A DNA stretch of 64,000 nt from Bolinopsis microptera (lineage: Eukaryota > Ctenophora > Tentaculata > Lobata > Bolinopsidae): the NCBI RefSeq assembly GCF_026151205.1, contig NC_087074.1, positions 10,945,226 to 11,009,225 of the forward strand. Direction: 5' to 3'. The position numbers and the translations under genes were made by a program. The notes under the pieces are model-generated. The model saw only the letters and a program-made list of their open reading frames with translations. It was not told where the DNA came from and did not search any database. Each line of letters starts with the position of its first letter. Position 1 is the first letter of the stretch. Of the stretch, positions 11,672 to 25,600 are shown one piece after another.

Positions 11672-12803
11672 TCCCTTCTGCTCGCTACTTACACTTCTGC
11701 TCGCATTTAATTTATGATGTCACATTTCTGTCAGGAATTTATGAGTGTTCAGACTTCAGAGATTCTTGGTGAAAAAACAAAAATGGTACGGTTAGAGTAA
11801 GGAATATAGGATCTAAATTATAAGAGCAGTGTATATGAACTTATTTTTTAATGTTGAGGAATGTTTGACATACAATTTAGCGGCAACGAATCAAGGTTGG
11901 CACAAGATTGTACTGATACATAACCAAAATGAGCAGGTAACGAGAGTTGTTTGTTGTGAGCTGCATGTCTAACGGCAGTAGAGTTTTTGATGTTGGTCTA
12001 ACCTCCCACACCATTTATGAGTCAAATTTGAAATGTTTTCGAGATTTTTATCCTTTTTAACGATTTTTATTTTTTTACAAATCTGAGAATTGAATTTTAT
12101 ATTTTTACCTTTAATTTCTTTCAATTTTGATATGTGTGTACAAAATTTGTGTACAAAATTACGAATAACAAGCTTGCAAATGTACTTTTCAAATTTGAAA
12201 ACTAATGCTTTTATCTTACTTCAAGTTTGTTTCATTTACTAATTTACCGAATAGTATAAAATAATTTTCAACATTGTAAGCACCAGTTTTATAGACATTT
12301 ACCAGTAATATAGAAATTTAATCTTTATACTTGCTAACAAACCTCACTAATTAATTAATTAATTGATTACCCAATTAACCCACTAAACTGTACAGGTAGA
12401 GTCATATGATCGGGTAATACTTCTGAACAGTGTATGTATCGCTATGAATGCCGCTGGTAAGCTACACATATTTCAATTCTAGGTCCTTCGTCTGATTTCA
12501 TTAAGTGCTCAACCTTAACAGTCAGCTGCTATCCTTGCATCTTATTTTATCTACCCTAAACTATAACATCATCAGCTGGCACAATATTTTGTTTCTATAT
12601 TTAAACACGTATTTTTAAATCTTATTCTCTAACGTAACAGAACTTAGTAGTTATTGAATATTATCATAACCTGAAAGGTTTGTTCCCATGAAAAAACCCG
12701 ACTATTCAGCTCTAAGTTCAATTTGAACCTCGCTTCTTGACCTACCTTTAATTAAAATCTTATAACCACTTCAGAATCTAAGAATCTAGCTACGGTACTG
12801 AAA
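11672..12803. other. intergenic between rhodanese gene and FLYWCH-like gene
   Basis: AT-rich DNA holding the 3' UTR of the rhodanese gene and the promoter of the next gene. No RNA gene, repeat or further exon was recognised. Confidence 0.4.
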
Positions 12804-13594
12804 ATGTTGGGTGAATCTAATTCTGAGACTACTGATGAGTGCTATCAGGTTTTACTTCTTATCTATTAATATTAAGTCTATTTTCGTCTGATAGGTACAA
12901 GATGATAGTATTATCTTTACTTGGTAAATTGTAACTGTATTTCTACCACCTGTAAAGCTATAGTTCTACTTACATTTATATTATCTCGCTATAAGTATAA
13001 TTCTATTTATAAATCTGTTATCTGTATCCCTCTCACAGTTACTGTCAGTTATTATATCTCTAACTTGAAATCCTAACTTAAGAAAAATCAACGCTGTATA
13101 TAAGTAATATTGATTAAAAAATAAAAATCACTGTAAACAAAACACCCTCATCAGCTCTAAGGTAGAGTCTAACCTAACGTATTACAGGATTTGAAGGAAC
13201 CAGGAGACTTCGCCAAGTTCCTGTCCAACGAACAGAAGAGTAAAGTAGTGTATCCAAGCAACAAGAGTAGAGTCCTGGAGGATACTCGTGGACATGTCTA
13301 CTATTTCAAGAGAACAATCAACAAGAAAAACAAATTCGGAAAGGTAGGAACCATCATTTCGTTTAATATTTGAAGTCAGCAAATATGCACTTTGTAAGTG
13401 TTATCTTAGTTAAAGTTGTCCCTTAAACATATGTTAAAGATAAGACATACATTCTGTTCTGCCTTGGTGATTTCCTGTACACATTAGATAATATTATCTA
13501 GTTCGAGCAAAATTGATTGGGTCATCGTGTGATAGTTTGCTAACGACACCTTAGTTGGGCTTCCTGCACGATTCCCTCAGTGACCTCCCCCCCG

Positions 13595-13633
<39 letters not shown>

Positions 13634-16600
13634 TTAACTGTCTTCTGACTGCTTTTTTATCGGCCTTATTATCGTAAAGCTATTATCATTCCTCGGATGG
13701 ATTTTACATATTTCCAAGTGTTCTCGTGCTCGTATGCTTGTAAGAACTGTCCGAATCATACCTTTTATAGACATTTTCTTGAAGTGAACGTGTTAGTCAC
13801 GTTACCATGGCAACTGTAGTTTTTGTCCTGTAAAGACTGTAAATTGACTTTCGGAGGCGTTGGGAAACATTTGTCGAGGCACATAAAAAGTTTGATCGAT
13901 CTGAATCCAGAGACTTGACAGTCATGAGTGTGCGTTGCTGTTATAAGTTTTATAGTTATCCTGTAAAGTGAGGTATGAAGATGACTCAGTGTGCGGTGAT
14001 GTTATAGTTCTCCTGTAAAGTGAGGTATGAAGATGACTCAGTGTGCGGTGATGTTATAGCTCGCTTGTAAAGTGAGGTATGAAGATGACTCAGTGTGCGG
14101 TGCTGTTATAGTTATCTTGTAAAGTGAGGTATGAAGATGACTCAGTGTGCGGTGATGTTATAGCTCTCTTGTAAAGTGAGGTATGAAGATGAGTCAGTGT
14201 GCGGTGCTGTTATAGCTCTCTTGTAAAGTATGAAGATGACTCAGTGTGCGGTGATGTTATAGTTATCTTGTAAAGTGAGGTATGAAGATGACTCAGTGTG
14301 CGGTGCTGTTATAGTTATCTTGTAAAGTGAGGTATGAAGATGACTCAGTGTGCGGTGATGTTATAGCTCTCTTGTAAAGTGAGGTATGAAGATGACTCAG
14401 TGTGCGGTGATGTTATAGTTCTCCTGTAAAGTGAGGTATGAAGATGACTCAGTGTGCGGTGATGTTATAGTTCTCCTGTAAAGTGAGGTATGAAGATGAC
14501 TCAGTGTGCGGTGATGTTATAGTTCTCCTGTAAAGTGAGGTATGAAGATGACTCAGTGTGCGGTGATGTTATAGTTCTCCTGTAAAGTGAGGTATGAAGA
14601 TGACTCAGTGTGCGGTGCTGTTATAGTTCTCCTGTAAAGTGAGGTATGAAGATGACTCAGTGTGCGGTGATGTTATAGCTCTCTTGTAAAGTGAGGTATG
14701 AAGATGACTCAGTGTGCGGTGATGTTATAGTTCTCCTGTAAAGTGAGGTATGAAGATGACTCAGTGTGCGGTGATGTTATAGTTCTCCTGTAAAGTGAGG
14801 TATGAAGATGACTCAGTGTGCGGTGCTGTCATAGTTCTCCTGTAAAGTGAGGTATGAAGATGACTCAGTGTGCGGTGATGTTATAGCTCGCTTGTAAAGT
14901 GAGGTATGAAGATGACTCAGTGTGCGGTGCTGTTATAGTTATCTTGTAAAGTGAGGTATGAAGATGACTCAGTGTGCGGTGATGTTATAGCTCTCTTGTA
15001 AAGTGAGGTATGAAGATGAGTCAGTGTGCGGTGCTGTTATAGCTCTCTTGTAAAGTATGAAGATGACTCAGTGTGCGGTGATGTTATAGTTATCTTGTAA
15101 AGTGAGGTATGAAGATGACTCAGTGTGCGGTGCTGTTATAGTTATCTTGTAAAGTGAGGTATGAAGATGACTCAGTGTGCGGTGATGTTATAGCTCTCTT
15201 GTAAAGTGAGGTATGAAGATGACTCAGTGTGCGGTGATGTTATAGTTCTCCTGTAAAGTGAGGTATGAAGATGACTCAGTGTGCGGTGATGTTATAGTTC
15301 TCCTGTAAAGTGAGGTATGAAGATGACTCAGTGTGCGGTGATGTTATAGTTCTCCTGTAAAGTGAGGTATGAAGATGACTCAGTGTGCGGTGATGTTATA
15401 GTTCTCCTGTAAAGTGAGGTATGAAGATGACTCAGTGTGCGGTGCTGTTATAGTTCTCCTGTAAAGTGAGGTATGAAGATGACTCAGTGTGCGGTGATGT
15501 TATAGCTCTCTTGTAAAGTGAGGTATGAAGATGACTCAGTGTGCGGTGATGTTATAGTTCTCCTGTAAAGTGAGGTATGAAGATGACTCAGTGTGCGGTG
15601 ATGTTATAGTTCTCCTGTAAAGTGAGGTATGAAGATGACTCAGTGTGCGGTGCTGTTATAGTTCTCCTGTAAAGTGAGGTATGAAGATGACTCAGTGTGC
15701 GGTGTTGTTATAGCTCTCCTGTAAAGTGAGGTATGAAGATGACTCAGTGTGCGGTGCTGTTATAGCTCTCTTGTAAAGTGAGGTATGAAGATGACTCAGT
15801 GTGCGGTGCTGTTATAGCTCTCTTGTAAAGTGAGGTATGAAGATGACTCAGTGTGCGGTGATGTTATAGTTATCCTGTAAAGTGAGGTATGAAGATGACT
15901 CAGTGTGCGGTGATGTTATAGTTATCCTGTAAAGTGAGGTATGAAGATGACTCAGTGTGCGGTGCTGTTATAGTTCTCCTGTAAAGTGAGGTATGAAGAT
16001 GACTCAGTGTGCGGTGATGTTATAGCTCTCTTGTAAAGTGAGGTATGAAGATGACTCAGTGTGCGGTGCTGTTATAGTTATCTTGTAAAGTGAGGTATGA
16101 AGATGACTCAGTGTGCGGTGATGTTATAGCTCTCCTGTAAAGTGAGGTATGAAGATGACTCAGTGTGCGGTGCTGTTATAGTTCTCCTGTAAAGTGAGGT
16201 ATGAAGATGACTCAGTGTGCGGTGATGTTATAGTTCTCCTGTAAAGTGAGGTATGAAGATGACTCAGTGTGCGGTGATGTTATAGCTCTCTTGTAAAGTG
16301 AGGTATGAAGATGACTCAGTGTGCGGTGCTGTTATAGCTCTCTTGTAAAGTGAGGTATGAAGATGACTCAGTGTGCGGTGATGTTATAGCTCTCTTGTAA
16401 AGTGAGGTATGAAGATGACTCAGTGTGCGGTGCTGTTATAGCTCTCCTGTAAAGTGAGGTATGAAGATGACTCAGTGTGCGGTGATGTTATAGTTATCCT
16501 GTAAAGTGAGGTATGAAGATGACTCAGTGTGCGGTGCTGTTATAGTTATCTTGTAAAGTGAGGTATGAAGATGACTCAGTGTGCGGTGATGTTATAGTTA

Positions 16601-19600
16601 TCTTGTAAAGGGAGGTATGAAGATGACTCAGTGTGCGGTGCTGTTATAGTTCTCCTGTAAAGTATGAAGATGACTCAAACCCCCCTCAGGACATCAACTT
16701 CTTGATGTTGCCTCGACTCATAATTTAGATCCTTTACTTCTTAGCGGGGTTACATTAGGAATATGTAACCATGTGATGAGGAAAGCGAGTGATATGTCAC
16801 ACTTTACCGGCCACTGTCTCACCGAGAACCATGACATGGCTAACTTTGTCGGGTCTCAAAGAGAGAGAGTCCTGGTCTAGTGAAGTGTTTTCCCTCCTTA
16901 CTAAGGTCTAGTAGAGCTGGTCAGGCTGGAGGAGGATATCACCATCCTGGCTATATCAGTATCACCGACCAGCACCACGTTGGAAACGTGCATTAGCTTA
17001 ATGGGCTAACTGCAGGATTTTGCCATCTCTCGGGCTGCATATGAACTCTTAGCCCCCCCCCCCCTCCCCTCCCCTCCCCACTCCCCTCCCCCATCCTAGA
17101 CATAAGTTTCAGGGTATGGGTGGGATTGTGCATTAACTTTAAGGGTTAGTCATTAGGGTTACTATATACGGTAAGGGTCATGCTATATTTATAGTTTGAG
17201 TAAGGTTACTAGCCGGCAGTTATCAAACGTTCCAAAATAGATAACCGGATACTAACAGCCCTCTCTCTCTCCCTTGCAGGCTTGCAGATGTGGCGTGTGG
17301 GTTTGCAGACACTACAGGAGACTTTACTGCTGCTGTGCGGTCTACACGTTCGGGGACACCATAGTTGGCTCCACTGGGCCTCACAACCACGACCCTATAA
17401 CTAAAGGTAACCCCTCTCTCACTCTCCCTCACTCTCCCTCACTCTCCCTCACTCTCTCACAGTTCACCCTCACTCTCCCTCACTCTCTGTTACTCTCTCT
17501 CACTCTCCCTCACTCTCTCACAGTTCACCCTCCACAAGTCAACAACTCACTGTCTCGTTTCAGGTATACAAAATGCCGTTACTAGCCGGGATCCATATTT
17601 TAATGTACATTTGTTGTGTTCACACTGCTCTCAAGATCCCTCTCATTTGCCTTACACCAGATCCCTCACGTGACACATTCTGTAGCGAGCTGCCACGTGC
17701 GTTGCTCTGGCTACCACGTGACAACTACTCATTGGACCGCAATGGATCTCTTTTCTTATCATTGGGCAGAAAGTGTGTCACGTGGGAGCCTAGCGGCACG
17801 TGGGCTCTGAATGTAAAGTTTATATTGTAAAGAGAAATATAATTAACTTAGTGATGCTGGTGTGATGTTACACGTAGGACCACGTGACAGTGTGATAAGT
17901 CACGTTACCATGGCAACTGTACCACGTGGTGTCCCGACCACGTGGTACGGTGACGAGTCCTCCGACCAGACCACGTGTCACAAAATAAATATGTAACTTG
18001 AGATGAGCCTACTTTGTGTGTGCCCGATAAAATATTAATACTCACGTGAACCGACCTACACTCTTTCCGAATATAAGAATATACTGTGAGGATGCGATAT
18101 GATGAGATCTGTAAATCACTTTGCATACTTTGGGCACTGCGTCACTCATACCTGTTCTGTTACTGTTACCTGGTTGGTTACTGTTACCTGGTTACTGTTA
18201 CCTAGTTACTGTTACCTGGTTACTAATACCTGGTTACTGTGACCCCCTGTGACCTGGTTACTGTTACCTGGTTACTGTTACTGTTACCTGGTTACTGTTA
18301 CTTGGTTACTGTTACCTGGTTACTGTTACCTGGTTACTGTTACCTGGTTACTGTTACCTGGTTACTGTTACCTGGTTACTGTTACCTGGTTACTGTTACC
18401 TGGTTACTGTTACCTGGTTACTGTTACCTGGTTACTGATACCTAGTTACTATTACAGTATTACCTGGTTACTTAAAATTGGTTACTGTGACCCCCTGTGA
18501 CCTGGTTACTGTTACCTGGTTACTGTTACCTAGTTACTGTTACCTGGTTACTGTTACCTGGTTACTGTTACCTAGTTACTGTTACATGGTTACTGTTACC
18601 TGGTTACTGTTACCTGGTTACTGTTACCTGGTTACTGTTACCTGGTTACTGTTACCTGGTTACTGTCACTGTTACCTAGTTACTGTTACTGTTACCTGGT
18701 TACTGTTACCTGGTTACTGTTACCTGGTTACTGTTACCTAGTTACTGTTACCTGGTTACTGTTACCTGGTTACTATTACAGTATTACCTGGTTACTTTAA
18801 TTTCATTATTACATCTATTGAAACTCTTTTAAATAATTAAACTGAATCCACTTATTAAAACGCATTTCAGAAACGGAAGGTAATCCGAAACAACAGAGAT
18901 TGGACCAAAGTAGAAGACTGAACTTCAAAGTACCAGTGACTTTAAAAAACAAGGTAAGAGAACTGGCGATATTTTCCCAGATAAAACAATATTTTGCTCA
19001 GATAACACTTTATGTTACTCAGAAAAAACTTGATTGTACTAAGACTAAGAAGCTATAGAGAACCGGTGATATTGCTCAAATAACACGCGCTATTTCCCAG
19101 GTTCGACGACACAATAGTGGTCCTAAAGTTGACAGTATCAAAAGATCAGTCCAGCGTGCTCGAGAGCAACTTAGTTCTAAGAAAAAGAGAAGATGTTTCA
19201 AGAAACGTGTTCCTAAACCTGAACCTGAAGTGATTAAAGAAGAGGAGGTGATAGTGAATTTAAAGAAGTTTGAAGAAGAGGAGAAACCCGAAGTTATAGT
19301 TAATGTTGCCGTCACGGAGCAACAAATTGAGGAACAACCAATGGAAGCACAGCCTCCTGTTGCAGTGAAGAAGGAGCTGGAGAGTGTTGCTATGGAAACA
19401 ACACCCTCAACAGATCGACCAGGAGAGAAGAAGGATACTCTTAACGAGATATTGGAGATACTGAACGATCTCTCCAAGAACTCATCTCACTCTTACCAGG
19501 CACTTTGTAGTCAGCTGCTATCAGAGTATATGACAGGACAGACTGGTGAGCAAGCCACCACTGCTAGCAACGTATCCCCTATAAAACATAGCACCATATC

Positions 19601-22600
19601 CAGTATCACAATCCCGATCCAAGACTTCCCTGTTTCCTCTCCCGGAATTATATCCTCCTCCCTGTCTACCTCCTCCTCCTCCCTCCCCTTAACCACTCAG
19701 TCTCCCTCTACCTCACACGCCAGTGTCTCCACTGAAAATACCACCGTGGAGGCGTCTCAACGTGTTGCGAGCGGTGAGGCATCTCAACCTGAAATATCTG
19801 TTATTTCCAGCAACTTCAACACATCTGATATCCTAACCGCAACAACCCCTCGGCCGTTTGTCAAATCAGCACCTCCCCCAAATGTTACAATAGCTTACAA
19901 CAAAGAACCCGCCAAGCCCACCTTCAACCCTGACATGCGCCCTGTTATCAACATTCCATCTCTCTTCGACTCTCCCGCCTCTCCTGCTGTGACATCACCT
20001 CCTGACACTCCAGTGACGTCATCAAGTGAGCCTGTGACGTCTGCATCACAACAACCCACCACGTCACGTGCCAAGTCCCCCGAGCTGCCGCCGCGCAGTG
20101 AGTACAACATCCTCTCTGATATGACCAGTCTGGAGAACTTGCTGGATATTCTGAAAGAGAACAGCCCCATCAGAGACTCTGGGGCACTGAGGTGCACGTG
20201 CAAAACCATGCTGCGCTGTAATTTACACGACATAGGGTAAGCTATCTTATACTGTTTATCTTTGAGTATTCAACTGGGTTAATTAAAGTCATCAATTAAC
20301 TAATCGATTAGACCTTTATCTAATAATAAGTTTTTATAATTAGATATGATTAATAGTCCGCACCATAACATATTCTCACTCCTTCAGACCAGGCAAGAAG
20401 AGACAGCCTCCCCTGAAACCCCGCAAGGTACTTACCAGGAATGACGATGCTCCTAAACCTGCTAGAAAGAAGTACTGCTACAGAGGGTCCAAAAAACCAT
20501 ACAAGTTTATCCCAGAGACTTTCAAGGATTGTCAGTTGCCTGCCAACGAGGATACCGTCATTGGAACAGGTTCTTATCTTCTCTTACTTTACCTTTTTAC
20601 CTCATTTAGAACCGGATTATAAAACTAAGAACTACTTTATATTGTGGTTGAAACAGAGTAAAGCACCTTATCAACCCCTAACATGGGGGTCTTCTACACT
20701 AACATCTTACAAGTATATCCTCCCTCAGCTGGTCACCCGAACGCTGCATCAGTAGCAGCCAACACTACAACAGTGAAGAAAGGAAGAGGAGGGCGCAGAT
20801 CGAGAGGAGTGAAGCCAGTTAACCTGCCGCCTCCCCCTCCTCCTCCAATTACCTCCATGTCTCACATTCCCTCTGTCATGCCCAGTGGTGTAGGTCTGAC
20901 ACCCATCTCACCTGCACCGGAGCCGCGAGGTAGCAACTCTGGAAATACTATCAACCTGGGTAAGTGCAGTCAGATCTTGGCGCAGTAAGGGATCGTTCAC
21001 TGATTATATTATACTTACCGCTGCTGCAGGGCAAAATAGACTATTGAAACCTCGTTTAGTTGATTATTTGAACTTTGTTTTGTTCTGCTCCCAACACGTC
21101 AACCTAGTTGTTAACGGTTTAACACTTGATATAGACAAAATCTGAACTTTAAAGTTTGTTCACAAATTAAGGGGTTTCCGGTTTTTACGAACTCTTAAAT
21201 GTTTTCTACCGGTCCCGTCAGAATGGGGCCCTAGAAATGTGGCCGAAATTGAATTCTCATTTTTGGACGGCATATATGCAGTTGAACATACATCTAGGGC
21301 TTGAAAATAGGTTATTAGCATCACTGAAGCACTATATACCACAAGTTACACAACCTCTATATGTGCTAATCTGTATAAAATGTGCTAGAAGATAAGAAGT
21401 CTGTTTCGTCCGCGCATTTTGACCACATTTTGATGGCCCCATCCTGACGGGACCGGCATAATACCTATTACGGAGTTTGACAGAAAAGAGGATGAGTCTG
21501 AAATTGCTTATGTAATATATATGAACGATCCCCAGTACTGTAAAATAGCTTGCTTATTTCAGTGCCGGTAATTTAGTTTCTGATTATAATAAACGGATTT
21601 TGTAACCTGGTAATGCCTATAATAACAATCTGCTTGACGGACATCTTCCCGCCTCCTGACAATGAAATATTGCTCAAACTTGCATATTATTACTGTAGCC
21701 CTCCCTCTTCTCTATTTTCTTGGGTTATAGTTACACGGTTTATTAATCTTATATTTGATCCTTCGAACAGCTGTTGAGCAATGAAACGCAAACATAATCT
21801 TAGCAAAATGAATATATTTCTTTTATCTTCAGCATTTAATCAGTCACATAATCTGAGAATATCAATGGTTAGTTTGAAAATGTCAAAAATTCTCATCAAA
21901 AATGTAGTTAAGTCTCAAAAAATTAATTTAGCATCTCGTAAAAATGGAATAGTTTAAAATCGGAACAAAATTAATGGCATATACTATAATAATGTGGAGT
22001 CTGCAGTAGTTCATTAAATCAAAAAGACGCAATTCAAAAATTGATAGACTGCATATATAAACAAAAAATGGACGATTTAAAAATAAAATTCGGGACACCA
22101 TGAAAAATTAGCTTCCAGAAACGGAATTCACATTGTTCAGGCCAAACGGATAAAGTGTCTTCAATTTGTTAATATAAAACTGTTCTGACTTTCTAATATT
22201 ATCTGGGGATGTAGAACACAAAATATCAAAATGGAAACTTTCATTGAAAACAGATCTCTCCCTCAAATTATGAACTGAAAAAAGATGTGACCTTAAAACA
22301 TTCTCGTCATCAAAATCTCTGTGGCTCTCAACATTCCCCTTACTACTCGCCTCTAAAATCTCATAATATTTACTGCGATGACCATTCACACGTTGGCTGA
22401 GGCTGGTGACTGTTTTTCCCACGTATACGTTATTAACAGTACAAAGTTTGCACGTCGCGCCGTACACAATGTTGCGTGTCTTACAGTTACCACCTTGAGT
22501 TCTGACTGAGTGTCCATTATTGGAGACCATGGAATTGCCACTCACAAGCTGACAAGTTTGGCAGGGTCTGCCTTTCTTCTTCTCACCAGGTTTGGTGCAT

Positions 22601-25600
22601 GGGTCAGTTGTTCTTGACTCTGAACCTAAGGCAAGCTTCTTTCTCTTGAATAAAGTGTCCTTTAAGTTAGGGGCTCGCCTGGTCACCACTTGGAGTTTAG
22701 GGATCCTCTCAGGGTTCTCACTGCTCCATGTACGGCTATTTGAGATGATGTTACTGGCCTCTTTAGCCTTTTCCTTGGTTTCCTCATAGCCCGCACCGAA
22801 TGTAACAATCCATGGTGTGAAAGAAGGGGGACCCTGATCCTTTGCCTTGTACTGTAAAGTTCTTGGTATCGATCTGACATCACTGATGACCTCTCTCACC
22901 ATATCAGTAGGATATGAAGACCGTTCAAAAAACAACTGAAGCTCTGCCAATCTCTCATCCAGCAAGACGTCATCATTGATTATCCTTCTGTATCGAAGTG
23001 CCTGTGAGAAGACTATACTCCGGAAGGTATGTCGTGGATGGAAACTTGAGAATTCAAGATACCTGTTGGCGTCAGTAGGTTTCCTAAACAGATCTGTTGT
23101 GAGTCTCCCTCCAACAAACTTGTACTGAATGTCCAGGAACTGAGTGAACTCCGTGATTGGTTTCACTTCGTATGTAATATCTAAGCCATAGTTATCAACC
23201 ATCTTACTGCGTAATGACCCTACCCATTCTTCAAAACCAATCATAGAACCTCTCCACATACCTTGGCCCGAAATATCATCCACAAACCGATCAAGGTTCT
23301 TGAGCTCCTCTGGTCTAACAACCGGGTCGTAAACCAGACTCTTTAGGACAAAGAACAAAGCAATGTTACCGCAATCCACTGAATTGATACCTCCAGTGGG
23401 TACACCGTTAACGACCTCATACCAGTTGTCTGCATTCTTCAAGACTGCCGAATCAAAACTAAGCTGTATCAGTCCCTTCAGCCAAGTCCTGAACTCCTCA
23501 GACCAATCTGGTCTACACGACTCCATAGCATCATCTAAGGCTGACATCACCAAGCTATGTTGCAGAGAATCGTATAGAGAAACAATATCAATACTGAAGC
23601 TGATCCAAGTATCGACTACTTGTCCGGAAGCTGCCAATTCCTCGAGTTTTATGAGAGCTGCAGTTGAATCTTTAACAAGATCTATACAGTAATCCCTGGC
23701 AAGAGGTCCCAACCACTTCCAAACAACAAACTTATCTGATCTTGCAGTTACTCCTCTAGAGAGATCAGTCACGAATCGACTGGGTGGAATCTTTTTCTCT
23801 CTAAGTTCAGTCTCAGTCAGCTTGTGAATTTTCAGTAATGGGTAACCATACGGAATATCGGGCTTGACTAGATCTGAAGTGCTCTGTGAAAGAGTGTCCC
23901 GATCAGACTTCTGAATCAAACCAACCACACACTTAGACTGTTCACCACTTACATACTTCCGCTCCAAACCAGATGACCACAGCTCTAACAACCTCCCTCT
24001 CAAAGATCCAGTAGGATCAGTTTGCAAAGGTCTGTATCTCAAAGGGTCCTCAACTTTGGCAGAAGTGATATCCTTGATTATCTGAGGGGTGACAATGATT
24101 ATCGCACCGCCCTTATCAGCCGATGTTATGGCTATTAAGCCATCCTTGACAGCCTTCTTCAACCACATATACCCTTCACTCTCATAGCGGTTCATATTAG
24201 ATTCAACTTTTCTGGGCTTGAAGTTGTCTACAAAATTGACAATGTTGTCTTTTGCAGACTTGATGGCTGGGTCTTCCAAAGAAGTACAAGGAGCTGTTAC
24301 TGGTTTCTTCAGTAGCTCCATAGGAACTTCGTTATCCCGTGCTGAGTTCTTAAAAACAGCTTTCCATGCTTGTTTGTTGGCAGCATTGTACCCATCTACT
24401 TTGAACTGCATCTCATCAAAATCCGGGCAGGGTATCCATCCAGGACCATACGAAAGGACCGCAATGCTATAATCCGGAATATCAATGTCTGTCAGGTTAA
24501 CAACAAGATTTCTCTCAAGAGCTTCCTTGGCTTTCTTCCTCATTGCCTGCTCTTTCTTCCTGTTCTTCCTGGCTTTTGCTTTGAGCTTTCTCTTGAGCTT
24601 CTTAGCTGTGACCTTCCTTGTAAACTGATTCACTGAAACTGCTACTACCTTCTTCTTAGGCTTCCATTCTGAAAATTTAGTGCCATCACACTCCTCTAAA
24701 AATTTCATCTTCTTTAAAAGCTTCTTCTGTTGGATGTGAAGCAACTTGCTATCTTTGATAAGTTCAGGAGAGTCAGGATGATCTCTCTGAATATCAGCAA
24801 TCTGTTTCTTCAAGATGTTAATCTGCCTTGACTTGTTCTCGATAGCACGGAGGGTTGCTTTTGTTTCCACCTCCTGGAGGAGCGCACGAGCCTGTTCCTC
24901 AGGGAGAGCTTTCAAGCCACTGGCCCTTAAGGATTGGACAGGGCGCTTGGTCAACAGGCATTTCCGCAGAAGACTTAACCGATTGATTTCCAGATCATGA
25001 AAAGTGACCAAGTTTGCATTTGCATATGCTTCCTTAAGACAGTCCTTTAACATTTATAGGGTTCGTGTTCACCGATCAATGATGATACTGGACCAGTCTA
25101 AAGTAGATATGTGCTCAACTATGCTGCGTTCTGTAGATAGATAATCTTATATTTGATCCTTCGAACAGCTGTTGAGCAATGAAACGCAAACATAATCTTA
25201 GCAAAATGAATATATTTCTTTTATCTTCAGCATTTAATCAGTCATATTTAATTAATGTGGTACATTATAAAGCAGAAAAGGGGGTATAGAATATCTCATC
25301 TGATTAGCAACTCCCCACCTTACATTACATTACCCCTAGGCCCGCCCTATATCACCCTACATTACCCCCGCATAACATTACCCCCGCATAACATTACCCC
25401 TGCATAACATTACCCCTGCATTACCCCTACATTACCCCCGCATAACATTACCCCTGCATAACATTACCCCTAGGCCCGCCCTACATCATGATTTATAATA
25501 TTATAACCGTGTTAATTTCAGTGCCGGTGACTTCAGTCAGTGCCCCGAGCTTTGAGAACTCCAAGTTACTAAAAGCAGTTCCTATTGGTAATGGCCTGTA

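Noticed and set aside
13928-16678. CRISPR-like array
   Set aside because: Unit is a contiguous 52-bp tandem with no unique spacers, in an animal intron; it is a minisatellite.
18239-18741. Open frames reading TWLLLPGYCYLV repeats
   Set aside because: Translation of the 14-bp minisatellite in three frames; intronic.
22592-25000. Several plus-strand open frames opposite the Penelope ORF
   Set aside because: Shadows of the 981-codon minus-strand ORF.
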